Positions 33,830 through 45,255 of a DNA stretch of 64,000 bases are shown here, one piece after another. Source of the stretch: Bolinopsis microptera (taxonomy: Eukaryota; Ctenophora; Tentaculata; Lobata; Bolinopsidae); NCBI RefSeq assembly GCF_026151205.1, contig NC_087076.1:22068828-22132827 (forward strand), read 5' to 3'. Both the position numbers and the translations under genes were made by a program. The notes under the pieces were generated by a model, which saw only the letters and a program-made list of their open reading frames with translations, had not been told where the DNA came from and searched no databases. The first letter of the stretch is position 1, and each line of letters begins with the position of its first letter.

Positions 33830-35099
33830 TTCCGAGCGGCTTGATTTGATTTGATTTGAAACTTTTACAAAATAGCAAATATACAAATGTACAGCAAGTC
33901 GAACAAACATATAAAATGGGCCGAAATGTATAAATGGCAATGCTATAAAGCGTGGGTCAGTGAAACAAGTACAGAGGACAACTTTCAAAACAGGAGTTTT
34001 ATGGCCGCCCAAAGTCTCAATAACATCACCTCCACCTAGTAATAAAATTATGAAATATGAAAAGTGTGAAACAATCAAATAATAAAATATTCAAAATATA
34101 TAGTTGTCTCTTAAATACAGATAACGTCTGAAAATTCTTAAAATAATCATCACTCCTTCATAATACTGATCAGTGTCCGAGAGTGTAACTCATGATGACT
34201 TCTTATCACGGCTACATACCTTCCCGTACCGGATGTAGTGGTCGAGATGAGTCTGTTCCGCCCTCTTCTTCTTCAGGTCAGTGACCAGATGCTTCCTTGT
34301 TGCTCGTTCTTCGCTGGATCTGTCTGGACATATCCATACATCTTTGTGCGTCTCCCTCAGTCTCCCTGTTTTCATCAGAATCTGATGAACCGCTGTTGAG
34401 CTTGGGACGGTGATCTTGACTGGTCGGATAGCCGTACTACCTGGCCTCTTCCAACCGACTCTAGTCGCTTCGAAGTGAGGTTTCTCCCCGATCTCCTCCA
34501 AAAATGCGGTAACTAGCGCTGGAAGCTGTTGTTCCTCCTCTTCTTTCAGCCCAAACACGATCAGGTTCTTGGTCCTGTCCTCCTCTGCAGCCACACTCTT
34601 CATCACCTTCTTCAGGATTTTGCTATTGCAGACCGTACCTATACCACTTGCACTGTTCTGTTGAACAGCTGCACTATAGTTCTGAATCCCTGACTCCACC
34701 GTTGTTTGGACTGTCTCCTCAACAGACGTCTTAAGCAACTGTAGTTGTTCGTCCTTCTGCATCAGCAGCTGGCCCTGCAGTCTGATCACCTTTTCTTTGT
34801 CTGCTAGTGCTTCCGTCTTGAAGCACTCGATGATCTCCTTCAAGAGATACATCTGACTACTCTGCCGACGAACACGGAACAAGGTCCACTGCATCCACAA
34901 TCCAGCCAGACAGAGTCTGTTTATCCTTAGTCTTGATATTTTCACGACTATCGTAGTCAATTTCACGGTAGTCCATATGCAGGTCTTTTTCTAACTGAAT
35001 GGACCAGCGTGCAACACAGCCTTCTACATCTTCCTGTTGATCATAGTTGAACTCCTTAATCAACTCCTGGGATCGGGTCAAAGTTGGGTCATCCCCCAT
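33830..35099 (-). pseudogene. ORF1-only LINE-like retroelement, copy 1 (frameshifted)
   Basis: On the minus strand an ORF1-type protein starts at MGDDPTLTRSQELIKEF and runs about 300 codons to a stop at 34190. It has a coiled-coil-like heptad region (LLKEIIECFKTEALADKEK), an RRM-like start (KNLIVFGLKEEEEQQ) and a C-terminal domain (RPVKITVPSS, DRSSEERATRK), ending CSRDKKSS. This order matches LINE ORF1 RNA-binding chaperones. A 7-bp insertion near 34880 shifts the frame relative to copy 2. About 350 bases of 3' UTR follow, ending in a CAAATCAAATCAAAT tail near 33842. No reverse transcriptase lies between ORF1 and the tail. Confidence 0.7.
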
Positions 35100-35239
35100 A
35101 GTGTACTTGTATAGTAATGTACAAGTACACACGCAAAGGTAAACTACGCGGTAGCAGCAAACTGAACTTATTGCAAATTTACAAAAGATAAGAGAGCTCG
35201 ATATTTGCAACACAAGCTACACTGATTACACACAAAAAT

Positions 35240-35530
35240 GTCTCTCTTAATCTCTTATATTAATCAAGAAAACGGTACGATCGAGTTACGGGACTGATTT
35301 TTTCGGTATAGTGCCGACAAAACTACGAGGAAGCCAAATGATTTAGGTTTTTAAATCGGCTGGTGGTAAGTGCTTTAATTTATGGTTTTGTACCACAAAT
35401 GTAATGTAAAATGGCTCACAGTTTTTTCCCTTTTCGCTCTCTCCCATTAATACAGCATATTATGTAGCGTTGGTACATATATCATAATTAAGTTAGCCGT
35501 AATACATACTGTCATGTAATATTATAAGCT
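35240..35530. mobile_element. Helitron H2-like fragment
   Basis: It contains the family core (TTTTTTCGGTATAGTGCCGA, GGTTTTGTACCACAAATGTA) seen at 23560, 31950 and 33370 but lacks a recognisable TC start or CTAG end. It lies between the ORF1 element and the RT relic. Confidence 0.5.
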
Positions 35531-35619
35531 TATTAGGGGAGATATTAGGGGAGGGAGCACTCAAATTGCGCTTTGTTTGTTTACTTTCATACGACAGTGC
35601 AATGCATGTTTTCAAATAT

Positions 35620-36380
35620 AATAGATGATGAAACAGCCTTTACAATTACTGTGTAGCTGTGTGAGGCACTAATTTGTTCCACAGCTTCGGTCCTTGGACT
35701 GCAAAAGACCTGTCGTACAGTGACTGGTTGCGTAAGGAACTTGACTTTGACAATGAGGGTATGACAGCTACAATCTACATCACCGTGTCTTGGGGTCACC
35801 TTGAAGTTTGAACTTGACATCACAGCAGTTTGGTACCACATTATGGAGAATCTTCCACATCATCAGGATGATATACCTCTCCCGTCTGCGCTGTAGAGAC
35901 ATCAATTTAAGCTGTACGAGTCTTTCCGAATAGCTGAGATGTTGAAGACCGCCAATACGACTTGTGAAAGTTCTTTGCACCCCCTCTATCAGCTGTATTT
36001 CAGTCACCTTGGTAGGGCTCCAGAGTGGGCAGCAATACTCTAGTAAGCTTCTTACTAGTGACTTGTAGAGAGTAGTCATTACGGTCTTGTCACGGATTTT
36101 GAACACACTGAATTGTGAATACCCAAGATAGCGTGCTCCTTGCTTTGGGTACCGATGTGTATCGACCAGCTAAGATCACTTGAAACCATAACTCCAAGAT
36201 ATCGGACATTTTCGACAGGGTAAAGTATATATGTCCTTGGATACTTTTTAACGCAGTGTTTCGGCAAAGAAGGGTAGTTCGGGGAATGAGCTCTTACTGT
36301 TATGGAGGTGATTTAACAGCTCGAACTTCTTCTCGTGAAGCTTCATGTTGTTGCTACGTGACCAGTCAAGAATCTTATAG
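35620..36380 (-). pseudogene. LINE reverse-transcriptase C-terminal relic
   Basis: Minus-strand frames give, in order, YPVENVRYLGVMVSSDLSW, IRDKTVMTTLYKSLVRSLLE, YCCPLWSPT, EGVQRTFTSRIGGLQHLSY and, after a frameshift near 35790, SLYDRSFAVQGPKLWNKL. These are the thumb and post-RT motifs of CR1/Jockey-type LINE polymerases. The catalytic palm is absent and at least two frame breaks are visible, so this is a dead 3' fragment. Confidence 0.75.
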
Positions 36381-36642
36381 ATATCTTCTTTCATATACTA
36401 ATTATAGAAAACGTGATATTTAGCCCACAGATTTGAAGGAAAATACGCGAACTTTGCCATTTGGTCCTCAGATTTAAAGGAAAATGCGCAATTTGACGCA
36501 GATTTGTCGTGAGGCCAGGATCTGAAAAATCGCGATTTGTCGGTGCAAACGTGAAAAATCGCGATACCGCACATGCCGTAATTTCTTTTTGTCCTTATCC
36601 CGAAAATGTTTCGAAATTCGAAAAATTGTCGGGGTTAGGACC

Positions 36643-36715
36643 CCGAAAATAGAGACACTGGCAGCGGTCCACCTTACCCATGGTTATGGGTTTTACTTTT
36701 AGTCAAATGACTATA
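36643..36715 (+). repeat. Shared terminal module (CAGCGGT + ACCCATGGTTATGGGT), locus 1
   Basis: AGAGACACTGGCAGCGGTCC is followed by ACCCATGGTTATGGGTTTT and AGTCAAA. The same ordered module occurs at about 49613-49672 and 52138-52200 (reverse complement) and at 58142-58188. The dyad CCCAT...ATGGG is a hairpin. It looks like the end of a repeated element family. Confidence 0.6.
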
Positions 36716-37114
36716 TATTCATAACTTTGGTTGAGATTGATATTTTTGATGCGGTAGAAAGTATCGTTTAGGTAATCTGAATACTTACAACTTTGTCGTC
36801 ATTGTCGAATAGAATCCATGATTTCTACAGTATAACAGAGCTATATGATGAAGATCAATTAAAACATAACCGATGTTTAAAGTTTCTTCGAACAAAACTT
36901 TCGACTAGCGGGTTTCTAATAAAAGTATAAATATAATACATGCGGGAAAAATCATTTTCGAACTGTGAAAAACAAATGAGAAGATCAATGAAGGAGTAAA
37001 TTTGTTTTCATCGGTACTGGTAGCTAAAGACACGACACACGTCACCACTCACTAATCACGAGAAGAGCTAGCAGTTATCTAGGGGACCGCAGTAACGAAA
37101 TATGAAATAGCAGA

Positions 37115-37700
37115 CCATCTAATTGGTCTGCGAAAGCTCCAAACCAATTATTGGTTCCTTGTTCGTTTGTTTATACTATAAAACAGACAGAGTATGAACC
37201 GTAACCGAATTTCGTTTGCTCTTGTTCGTGACCTTATTTACTGCTAGGTATGTTAACTCCATTATTGCAGTTCTCTAGAATCATTATTGATGTTCTAGAT
37301 GAAGTTATAGAATATAGACAGCTTCATGACACAGCGCAACCGGAAGTGCAAAGTGGAACGAGGCAGTTACCTTACCTATGGCTATTATTTCGGCCTGATT
37401 TTCTCGAAATAAGCGTTACAACGGTATTTTCCTGAAAAAAAATCGAAAAAAAACCCTCCATTCTACTAGACTTCTAGAAAGAGTTCATACTGTCATACGA
37501 CCATCTAATTGGTCTGCGAAAGCTCCAAACCAATTATTGGTTCCTTGTTAGTTTGTTTATACTATAAAACAGACAGAGTATGAACCATAACCGAATTTCG
37601 TTTGCTCTTGTTGGTGACCTTGTGATTACTGCTAGGTATGTTAACTCCATTATTGATGTTCTAGATGAAGTTATAGACAGCTTCATGACACAGCAACCGG
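37115..37700 (+). repeat. Direct duplication of ~190 bp
   Basis: The block starting CATCTAATTGGTCTGCGAAA at about 37117 recurs at about 37502, with ACCAATTATTGG, ACAGACAGAGTATGAACC and TACTGCTAGGTATGTTAACT in both copies. No open frame of note is shared. The remaining parts of 36381-38480 show no gene; 36425-36560 has internal AAAATCGCGAT repeats. Confidence 0.75.
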
Positions 37701-38868
37701 AAAAGGAACGAGGCAGTCACCAGCTACGGCCTGATAATTAGTTTAAAGCTTATCCAAACGGATAACAAACAATTTGCTTCCCTGTCAAAATTCCAGGTAA
37801 AGGAAAATGTGTGACGTTAAAGCATTGGTTGGTGGACGACAAGAAAACATCGATTTAAATACTTGTGGAATGTTTTACTCAAAAGTGATATCTCTCAAAC
37901 AAATATGCTGCTAAGGTATGAATTAAAACATAAGAAATCAGTTTAATAAATTTAAAAGATCATTGGATTAACAAGAATTGCGCCCGTTGTTTCGTTTTGG
38001 CGGACGCTAGATTTCCATTTCACTATAACTATTAGTATTAATATAAGCTCTAATCAGCTCACCTTATAATAATAATATTGAAACATCAGTAGACTACGCG
38101 TGCCACATTCAAGTTGGGCTTATTACAAAATACTATACATTACTAGTATACATTAAAATACGCTCGTGCCGCGCATTCATTGACCACAGACTAGCTATAC
38201 ACCACATCTCCGCAAGCAATCCCCGTGCGCGTGCGCGCGGCAAGTTGACATGGTAACGAACGGAAGCAAGTAAGTAAGGACGGAACACGACATATATTTG
38301 ACCCACCTACCGCTATCTCCAAAATCCACGTTTTTCTGCAAAAACGTCCATTCGTAACCTTTCACTATTGCCTTTTTTCAAAAGGGTGAAAAGGAAAAAA
38401 TTTAAGATGATTAGATTGGCCTAGTATCTGAAGAAAAAAGTTATTATATTGCGCCGTTATGTTACCATTCTGATCAGGTTTTGGGCGCATGCATTAGTAC
38501 ATTGAGTACTACGCTAAGAAAAAGGAATACAAGTGTCTCATCAAGTATAAAAAATACCTATTCTACAAAGATATCAATGTAGACATCTTGCAAGATGGGC
38601 ATATATCATGGAAGGACTTCAATAAACTTTAAGATGCCAATAAAGAAGAGTCGGTACTTGACCTCTTCGATATAGAGAACTTTTATAAATTCTTTAAAGA
38701 TCTATACAAGACCAAAACAGTACCTAAAGAATTGGTGAAACTGAATGATGAAAGTGAAATCAACATCGACACTGAAATCCTTAACAGAGATATCGACCAG
38801 GATGAAATGAAGAAGGGCATCAAATGCTTACAAAATAGAAAAGCAGCGGGTATCGACTTAATTCTTAA

Positions 38869-38899
<31 letters not shown>

Positions 38900-39853
38900 C
38901 ACGCTCATTTTTTGTGAAACTTGGTTTCGAGATAGCAGTTGACCAACAAACTAGGACTGGTGACCGAACTTTTGAGGGGGTTCCGGACTCCAACCGCCAA
39001 ACGGTGCCCGCGGGGCAGCCACGCCCATATTTGGTCCAAATTAGGCCCAATTGGCAATTCAGCCAAATACCCTGAACATGCCCACAACCCAGATTTCAGG
39101 TGCTCTACTTGTAGCTAGTGGTCCCTTGAACTCGTATATGAATTTATATCAAGATTGGACAAAAAAATGACTGAGTTATGAGCCAAAAAATGCCCGGCAA
39201 ATTTCAGAATTTGGCCGCCAAATTTTTTTAAAGGCCTAACTCAAAATTCCATATTAAAACTTAAGGTCGAAATGCGATTCTGCGTTGATTCTGAAAATTT
39301 CATGTAAAAATATTGAAACCCTATTGAGTTCTATTGTTTTGAACGAAATCAGTTTCGCAAATATCGCGAACTGAGATATGGGCGATTTTGTTCATTTTTT
39401 GCGATTAATTGGGCACAGAATCCACAGTTAGGTGGATACTGAGCTGATATTCATAGAGAATGTGTAGTATAGGCTTACCTTCCATATAAAGTTGGTTTCA
39501 TTCAAAAATATTGATATTTGACTAATTTATGGGCCAAAATCGACCAAATTTCATGCGTATGCCCAAATATGGGCATTTGGTTTTTTTGTCCAATCTTGAT
39601 ATAAATTCATATACGAGTTCAAGGGACCACTAGCTACAAGTAGAGCACCTGAAATCTGGGTTGTTGGCATGTTCAGGGTATTTGGCTAAATTGGGCCTAA
39701 TTTGGACCAAATATGGGCGTGGCTGCCCCGCGGGCACCGTTTGGCGGTTGGAGTCCGGAACCCCCTCAAAAGTTCGGTCACCAGTCCTAGTTTGTTGGTC
39801 AACTGCTATCTCGAAACCAAGTTTCACAAAAAAATGAGGGTGAACCCCCCCCC
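38869..39853. mobile_element. TTAA-flanked foldback DNA element (985 bp, ~275-bp inverted arms)
   Basis: TTAA occurs at 38865-38868 and 39854-39857. Inside are poly-G (29 G) on the left and poly-C (9 C) on the right. Nearly perfect inverted arms follow (about 38898-39172 and 39580-39845), starting GTTCACGCTCATTTTTTG and ending CAAAAAAATGAGGGTGAAC. About 400 bases lie between the arms. A TTAA target duplication is the piggyBac signature. There is no transposase, so it would be a non-autonomous relative. It splits the LINE-A frame exactly, after codons for GIDLIL. Confidence 0.85.
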
Positions 39854-40775
39854 TTAATGAGTTCCTGAAAACATCGACGGACGAAGTTGTGAAACTCATC
39901 CAAAAACTCTTTAACAAATGCCTTAAGTTTGGTGTATACCCTTGGAACACCACTATCGTTAACCCTTTCCACAAAAAAGGTTGTCCACATGACCCGGATA
40001 ACTATCGAGCAATCGCCGTGGGCAGCAACTTGGGTAAGTTATTTTCAAATCTTTTGCTCAGTCGACTTCTGGAATTCAGAGCTGTACATTGCCCCGAATC
40101 ACTGAACCAGAGAGGATTTTGCAAGGGGGCATCAAACCTCTGATCATATTTTCACACTTAACACCTGTATTGAAAAATATGTAAAAGTCCAACGGAAAAG
40201 AATCTACAGCTGTTTTGTAATTGTAGACTTTCAGAAAGCGTTCGACACGGTTTCAAGAGAAGCCCTACTGTACAAATTAAATAAGCTTGGTATGCAGGGG
40301 CGGTTTTTTATTGTCTCCAATACATGTACAGAAACTCAAAAGCAAGACTAAAAATGATTAAAAAGCTCTCAGCTTGTTTTGACGTTAATGCTGAACGGAA
40401 CAGGGCCACCCCTTTAGCCCAGAACTCTTCAAATGATATATCTACGAACTCTCCCTTGAGATCAACGCCCTACCCGGAGTGGAAAGTCCCCAACTCAACA
40501 ACCAACGGATTACTCACCTGCTTTGGGCGGACGATCTGGTCCTGCTAGCCCTTAATAAGGACAGTCTTCAGCTAATGATTGACCAACTCCACTCATTTTG
40601 CACTAACTGGGGATTGATTGTTAACATTAAGAAAACTGCGGTCATCATCTTCAATCCCTCAGGAAGGCAGTTACTCGAGAGTAAAACATTTACTTACGGC
40701 AGAAGTATTGTAATCCCCTCGGTCAAAAGTTACTGCTACCTAGGTACTCATTTCACAATATGTGGCAGTATGAAG

Positions 40776-42209
40776 GAATACAAGGAATACAAGGAATACA
40801 AATTTAAAATCTTGAGCTACAATAGTAACTGTTAAGATAATAACAATATCATAAGATTTGAATTTATTATATTAATATAACTTAACTAAAGTGAAAAATA
40901 AAGATTTGACATAAAATATTTTGTTTTCAGTCGCCTTGGTAATGCTGTAATGCTTGAGCAAGGTCACTTTGCAGTTTGCACTCGTCGTTGCGCGAAAAGA
41001 AACAAAAGCGGGTACAGTGATTTTCAGTGTTCACTGTTCATGTACTGGCCAGAGAGTCAACAAATTTCTTGCGGTTGTTAAAACACGTAGTGGCAAACCT
41101 AGCAACGACTCTCGTGAGGTGGACTTGACTTTCGTTCGTGATAAGTTCAATGATTTCACTGTTGTTGCTGATGAATTTGAGGACGTTTGCTCCAGGGATG
41201 ACATTGTGAACAGAATAAGATGTCGCGGACGGTTTGATTGGATTTGATATGAGTGACTGGATCTTGTCTAGGACTTTTCGCCTCGATGCAGCGTTAAGAT
41301 CACAATGGTTAAGGAAGTGGTCTTCATTCTCAATAATACCAGAACCTAAGACTATATTGCACCAGGAGCATATTCGCTCGTCACGTGGAGTTTGATTATA
41401 TCGGCCAAGTTCAATTTCGAGTCGATGTGCACTGATCCGCAGTCTTGTGATATTAGCACGGTCTGCATATTTAATGACACTATCTAGGTAATACTCTTTG
41501 TTAAATTTGGATTTTAGGTCACGATAGAATTCTAATTTCCGAGAAGTGTTGATACAGGACCCCCAATATTCTCTAAAGTTACATTTCAAAGTTTTAGTAA
41601 TGACGTGTGGTGTGAATATTTTACTCCCGATGGGTTGTGTTGATTGAGGAGGAATTCGTTTCTTGAAACCGTTGTGAATAAGAAAGTCCTCTTTTGGTGG
41701 TTTTGCGATACTCGGGTTTCTTTCGAAAAGTAACTTGGAGTGATTGTTTTTGAGTGTGCGGTAGGCTGTGACATGATCGGTAGAGAAACATGGGTCTAGC
41801 GCGAGGACAGGCTCCAAACCCCTGTACCAGTCCAATTTCATGTTCATCTGTTCTTTGAAAGCTAAGGAGACAAGGGAGTTATCTTTGAGATTTTTCAAAC
41901 GTTGGCTATATTTGAGAGTGAGGTTAATACATTCATAGATTAATGGGTAGCGGCCTGACTCACCCCAGACGCCTGCGTTGCTGGCTTTACGATTTACCCC
42001 CAGTGACCATTTAAGAAAGTGAAGGTGAACTTTTTCGCTGTTCAGAAGGCTAATTTTCTTGAGGATACTAGTTTGAAATTTTGTTTTTGTGTCGGCATCC
42101 ATATTGAGATCGACTTGTTTTGTTATGTGTTTTATGATAGCCATGTTAGGTGTGTAAATAGGCGCTCCGTAAAGAACGATAGGTTTAATAAGACCATCAA
42201 AGAGTGTTT
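40776..42209 (-). pseudogene. LINE-B: 5'-truncated non-LTR retrotransposon with RT C terminus
   Basis: It is inserted in LINE-A with an 8-base target duplication, GTATGAAG, at 40768-40775 and 42210-42217. The minus-strand frame (stop near 41038) is open for about 390 codons: LFDGLIKPIVLYGAPIY, LHFLKWSLGVNRKASNAG, then a C-terminal CCHC-type zinc motif (ERICSWCN...EDHFLNHC). The 3' end is a (TTGTATTCC)n tail at the 40776 side. It is a typical 5'-truncated LINE insertion of a family related to LINE-A. The uninterrupted frame suggests it is recent. Confidence 0.85.
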
Positions 42210-42603
42210 GTATGAAGCTTAACCAAGAGCAGCTCAGGATCAAAGGACTTCGAGCATACTTCTCCCTGAAAAAGACGGTTGATCTCTCCTAAATTTCTAA
42301 AGAGGCTGTGTTTAAACTCTTCGATGCCCTTATACTTCCTGTCGTCTCATACGGTAGTCAGGTGTGGCTCCCCTATACCAACATTCTCAGCAACATCTGT
42401 CAGAAGAAAACACAGTCCGACAAAGACACACTCAGTCAATTAGCGAATGACAGCATCGAGCGCATGCATCTCTCGCTGCTAAAATGGACGACTGGGGTCA
42501 ACAAGAGAACTTCAAATATCCCGATATGGGGAGACACAGGAAGATATTATCCCCTTGCAATACAACTGAATAAGCTCTTTCTTGACTTCAAATGGAACTA
42601 TCA

Positions 42604-42939
42604 TCTTACTATAAGTATATGTAAAGCGAGACGATATATATATATATATGGATCCGTGCCATTTTACTGACACCATGGCATCAACTTTAACGCGACTTTC
42701 CGCAAAAACTGTACAGGATATACAACTTAAACTTTTTTGACTGGTTCAAACTTCAAATGCTTTTATGCTTTTCAAATCAGCATGAAAAAATAAAAAATTG
42801 GCCATGAAGTAAGTATTTTAGTGCCCAAAATTTGGATCGCCAAGTGGTGTCAAAAACGCGATTTAAATAGATAATAATTATTTTAGTCTCTTGAGTCTTG
42901 ACACCACTTTAGGGTTATACTTATACGGGTTCCTGCTAG
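42604..42939 (+). mobile_element. Non-autonomous Helitron (~336 bp), family H1
   Basis: It starts TCTTACTATAAGTATATG after an A and ends GGGTTCCTGCTAG before a T, with the TTGACACCACTT hairpin arm near the 3' end. Inserted in the post-RT region of LINE-A (after codons for FKWNYH). Confidence 0.85.
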
Positions 42940-42954
42940 TGTATCTAACGTTGA

Positions 42955-43575
42955 CGTGGGCAAATATCCTCCTGTTGATATTTTGTGTCTGTTTATACCT
43001 GTACTGTGAACTCCGAACAATCCTTGCTATTACAATCTCCACATCATTTGTCAAACAACTACCAGTGCTAGCTCCGTCGATGGACAGTATAAAGCTAAAG
43101 ACAGCTGTGAAAACCGTAGTTGAAGATGACGTCCGCAATAAGAATTTCATTGTCTACGGTGTACCCGAGAATTACGGCAGTGATCCACATAATACTATAA
43201 TATAGTGGCATAAGAAGTGATCACCGAGATTTGGGAATCATCGGGGTGTGATCCTAAAGTAGTGGCAGCAAGTTTGATAGGGATTAAAAACTTAGTGATA
43301 GTGGAAAATCGAGACCGATAAAAGTGACATTGGCTTGCACAGAATCAGTCAAAATCTTGCTCGAGCAAGAAACCTAAAAGTAAATATGCAGCGTACCATA
43401 CGTGGTTCATCACAACTGACAGAAATAGAGAGGAGAAAGCTGCTTACCAGAAAGTCAGAAACTTGTTGTAAAAATGAAAGAAATGATTACTGCTCAGTGC
43501 TCAGCCAATAAAGTATCATTATATTAGAGACGGCAAGATTTTCAGTGTACTTGTAGATAAGGTCAAGAAGTAACA
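42955..43575 (+). pseudogene. Decayed LINE ORF1-like relic
   Basis: Plus-strand frames with many stops give LKTAVKTVVEDDVRNKNFIV followed by YGVPEN, later LARARNLK, RTIRGSSQLTEIERRKLLTR and finally YIRDGKIFSVLVDK. Order and wording parallel the ORF1 at 34190-35099 (RTKNLIVFGLKEEE; HYIRYGKVCSRDKK). The copy is too degraded to code. Confidence 0.6.
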
Positions 43576-43715
43576 TACAATGTTTTTGATATCCAATATC
43601 CATATTACTTAGATTTAAGTGTACTATAAGGTTCTTATTTATGGCTGTTGCCTGTATTCGTTGATTTCGGCCGATAACGAGGAACTTTTAATTGTGAGTT
43701 ATAACAGTAACACAC

Positions 43716-43900
43716 ATAATATAACCCCGGCATGCGTAGGGATTATATTTCAATTTTTCCCGCGACGCGCGGGAACAATTTATAATGATTTCGAGTGCAA
43801 AGCACGAGGGATTATTATGAAAATAACCCCGACGTGCTTTAGCACGAGGGGTTATTTTAATATAACTTAAGCGTGCCGGTGTTATGTGTTATAAACTCCT
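43716..43900. repeat. Cluster of stem-loops
   Basis: CCCGCGACGCGCGGG (43759-43773) and AATAACCCC...GGGGTTATT around GTGCTTTAGCAC (about 43821-43857) are strong dyads. GAGTGCAAAGCACGAGGG repeats the second theme nearby. They resemble Helitron-type 3' hairpins, but no CTAG end follows. The rest of 43576-44440 shows nothing else. Confidence 0.5.
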
Positions 43901-44440
43901 CCGGGTTAGTGCTAGGACCAACAAATTTGACATTTTACTCTTAATTCTAGCTATATGAGAACCTGAACAGTATGGAAAATATGAAATGGAATTGGGGAGT
44001 ATATTATACTACCAAATAAATACAACTAAGGTGCTATGACATTTGAAATTGGCGTTATATCTAAACATTATTCCTCAGTTAGAACGTTGAATGAATATCG
44101 ATAAGGGGCGTCGAGTTAAGACTAGCAAGCGATAAAAGTGAAAAGGCATGGAGCTAATAATGATATCGTGTCATGAAGTTTATCAAAGACGACTATAATA
44201 CATGGCTTATATATCAAACAGGGCAATTGCTACGACAAAATTAACCGGACAAATGTAACCGTCGAGACAAGTTCTGGAACGGGTCCAAGTAATATAAGAG
44301 TTTAAGTAATGTAACTGTGTAAGCAGTTTGCTGGAGTTTTGCCAGCGCCTGCAGTTATACCGATACGTAGATCAAGTGTATTTTTGTATCACGTGGTGAC
44401 CCCCACTGTCGCTTCAGTTTCACTGTAGAGTTTCTACGAT

Positions 44441-44484
44441 TCAGGGGGAGCCGCGCACTCGTGCGCGGCGGGTCATACAACGAT
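44441..44484. repeat. GC-rich stem-loop terminus, copy 1
   Basis: CAGGGGGAG is followed by CCGCGCAC-TC-GTGCGCGG and then CGGGTCATACAACG. A near-identical block lies at 57502-57545. Placement of a perfect 8-bp stem just before a fixed CGGGTCATAC word is Helitron-like, but the CTAG end is missing. Confidence 0.6.
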
Positions 44485-44653
44485 TGACAAGTGTATTTAT
44501 AGTTTTTACGTTAAGCCATAGGTCACATGGCATTTTTTACTTTAATTTAGAGTTAGAGATTACTGTTATAAGTTTATTATGTGTTATGTATATTTTACTG
44601 CAATATAAAATAAATATTTAATATTTGATCAATCCACGTGTATATGTAGGTAG

Positions 44654-45255
44654 TACTAGGTAGTGCGCCATCGACAGTGAGCCGCGCGTGCCGACTGTAG
44701 GATGGTTTTTTAGCGCTAATTTCGGCCAGCACAATTTTCTTCAAACAAATAGATATTGAGTATCCTTCCCGACCTTCAATTGCAACAAAAATTGGTAAGC
44801 TTACTTAAAGACTTACAAGGAAAGTGTCCGAAAAATTTAAAGCATATCCAACCATCAGACATTATGTTACAGCTAAAAGTAGCGTATTTTGCCCCATTTT
44901 GATCACTTTATCAACTCCGATATCCACCAAACTTTTCGGACAGTTGTGAAAGCCCTATTGGAAGGTCGTCGCCAATTTCCAGAATAATCTCATTTAAGGA
45001 ACTGAAGATAAATCCGAATAATACGACAAAAATGGTCAAATTTGGACGAATTTGGTCAAATTACGCGACTTTTACGGCTACTTTTGCTCCAAAAGCCGCG
45101 CACCATCAAATATGGCACCTAGGCGAAACTCACCGATCTTTCCAAAAAGGTATGACAAATTTGGTATTGTGGAAATTCTCACAATCTCTAGAAAACAGTG
45201 GTACAAAAATTTTTAAAATCCGAGCAAGTTTATTTTTATCGTGCACCTCCTAGTA
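44654..45255 (+). mobile_element. MITE-like element (~602 bp), copy 1
   Basis: The ends are TACTAGGTAGTGCGCC and, inverted, TACTAGGAGGTGCACG, imperfect terminal inverted repeats. The body holds GGTTTTTTAGCGCTAATTTC, ACGACAAAAATGGTCAAATT and GCCGCGCACCATCAAATAT. There is no transposase. Copy 2 follows directly, and an inverted longer relative lies at 47330-48045. Confidence 0.7.

Larger units (their letters stand above)
38500..42603 (+). pseudogene. LINE-A: non-LTR retrotransposon ORF2, interrupted by nested insertions
   Basis: The remains of an endonuclease/reverse-transcriptase ORF read in order along the plus strand. A linker (KEYKCLIKYKKYLFYKDI) is followed by the RT start (KKGIKCLQNRKAAGIDLI), then PWNTTIVNPFHKKG and DPDNYRAIAVGSNLGKLFS. 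The palm has the catalytic WADDLVLL box near 40524, followed by FCTNWGLIVNIKKT. After the LINE-B insertion come LRIKGLRAYFSLKK and the post-RT region (LILPVVSYGSQVW, LSLLKWTTGVNKRTSN). Frameshifts occur around 40145-40480. Interruptions: a foldback element at 38869-39853, LINE-B at 40776-42209 and a Helitron at 42604. Removing each in thought restores local reading continuity, which orders the insertions after LINE-A. Confidence 0.8.

Noticed and set aside
33758-34078. A hydrophobic 106-codon minus-strand protein, repeated at 58371-58730
   Set aside because: It lies in the shared 3' UTR of the ORF1-only element; the reading is not extended or family-supported.
41038-42243. A 401-codon host gene
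   Set aside because: The frame has LINE post-RT motifs and a C-terminal zinc motif, an 8-bp target duplication and a repeat tail; the first ~11 codons are actually LINE-A read backwards.
43821-43857. A transcription terminator hairpin
   Set aside because: It is rho-independent-like in shape, but such signals do not apply in animal nuclear DNA; more likely a mobile-element terminus.
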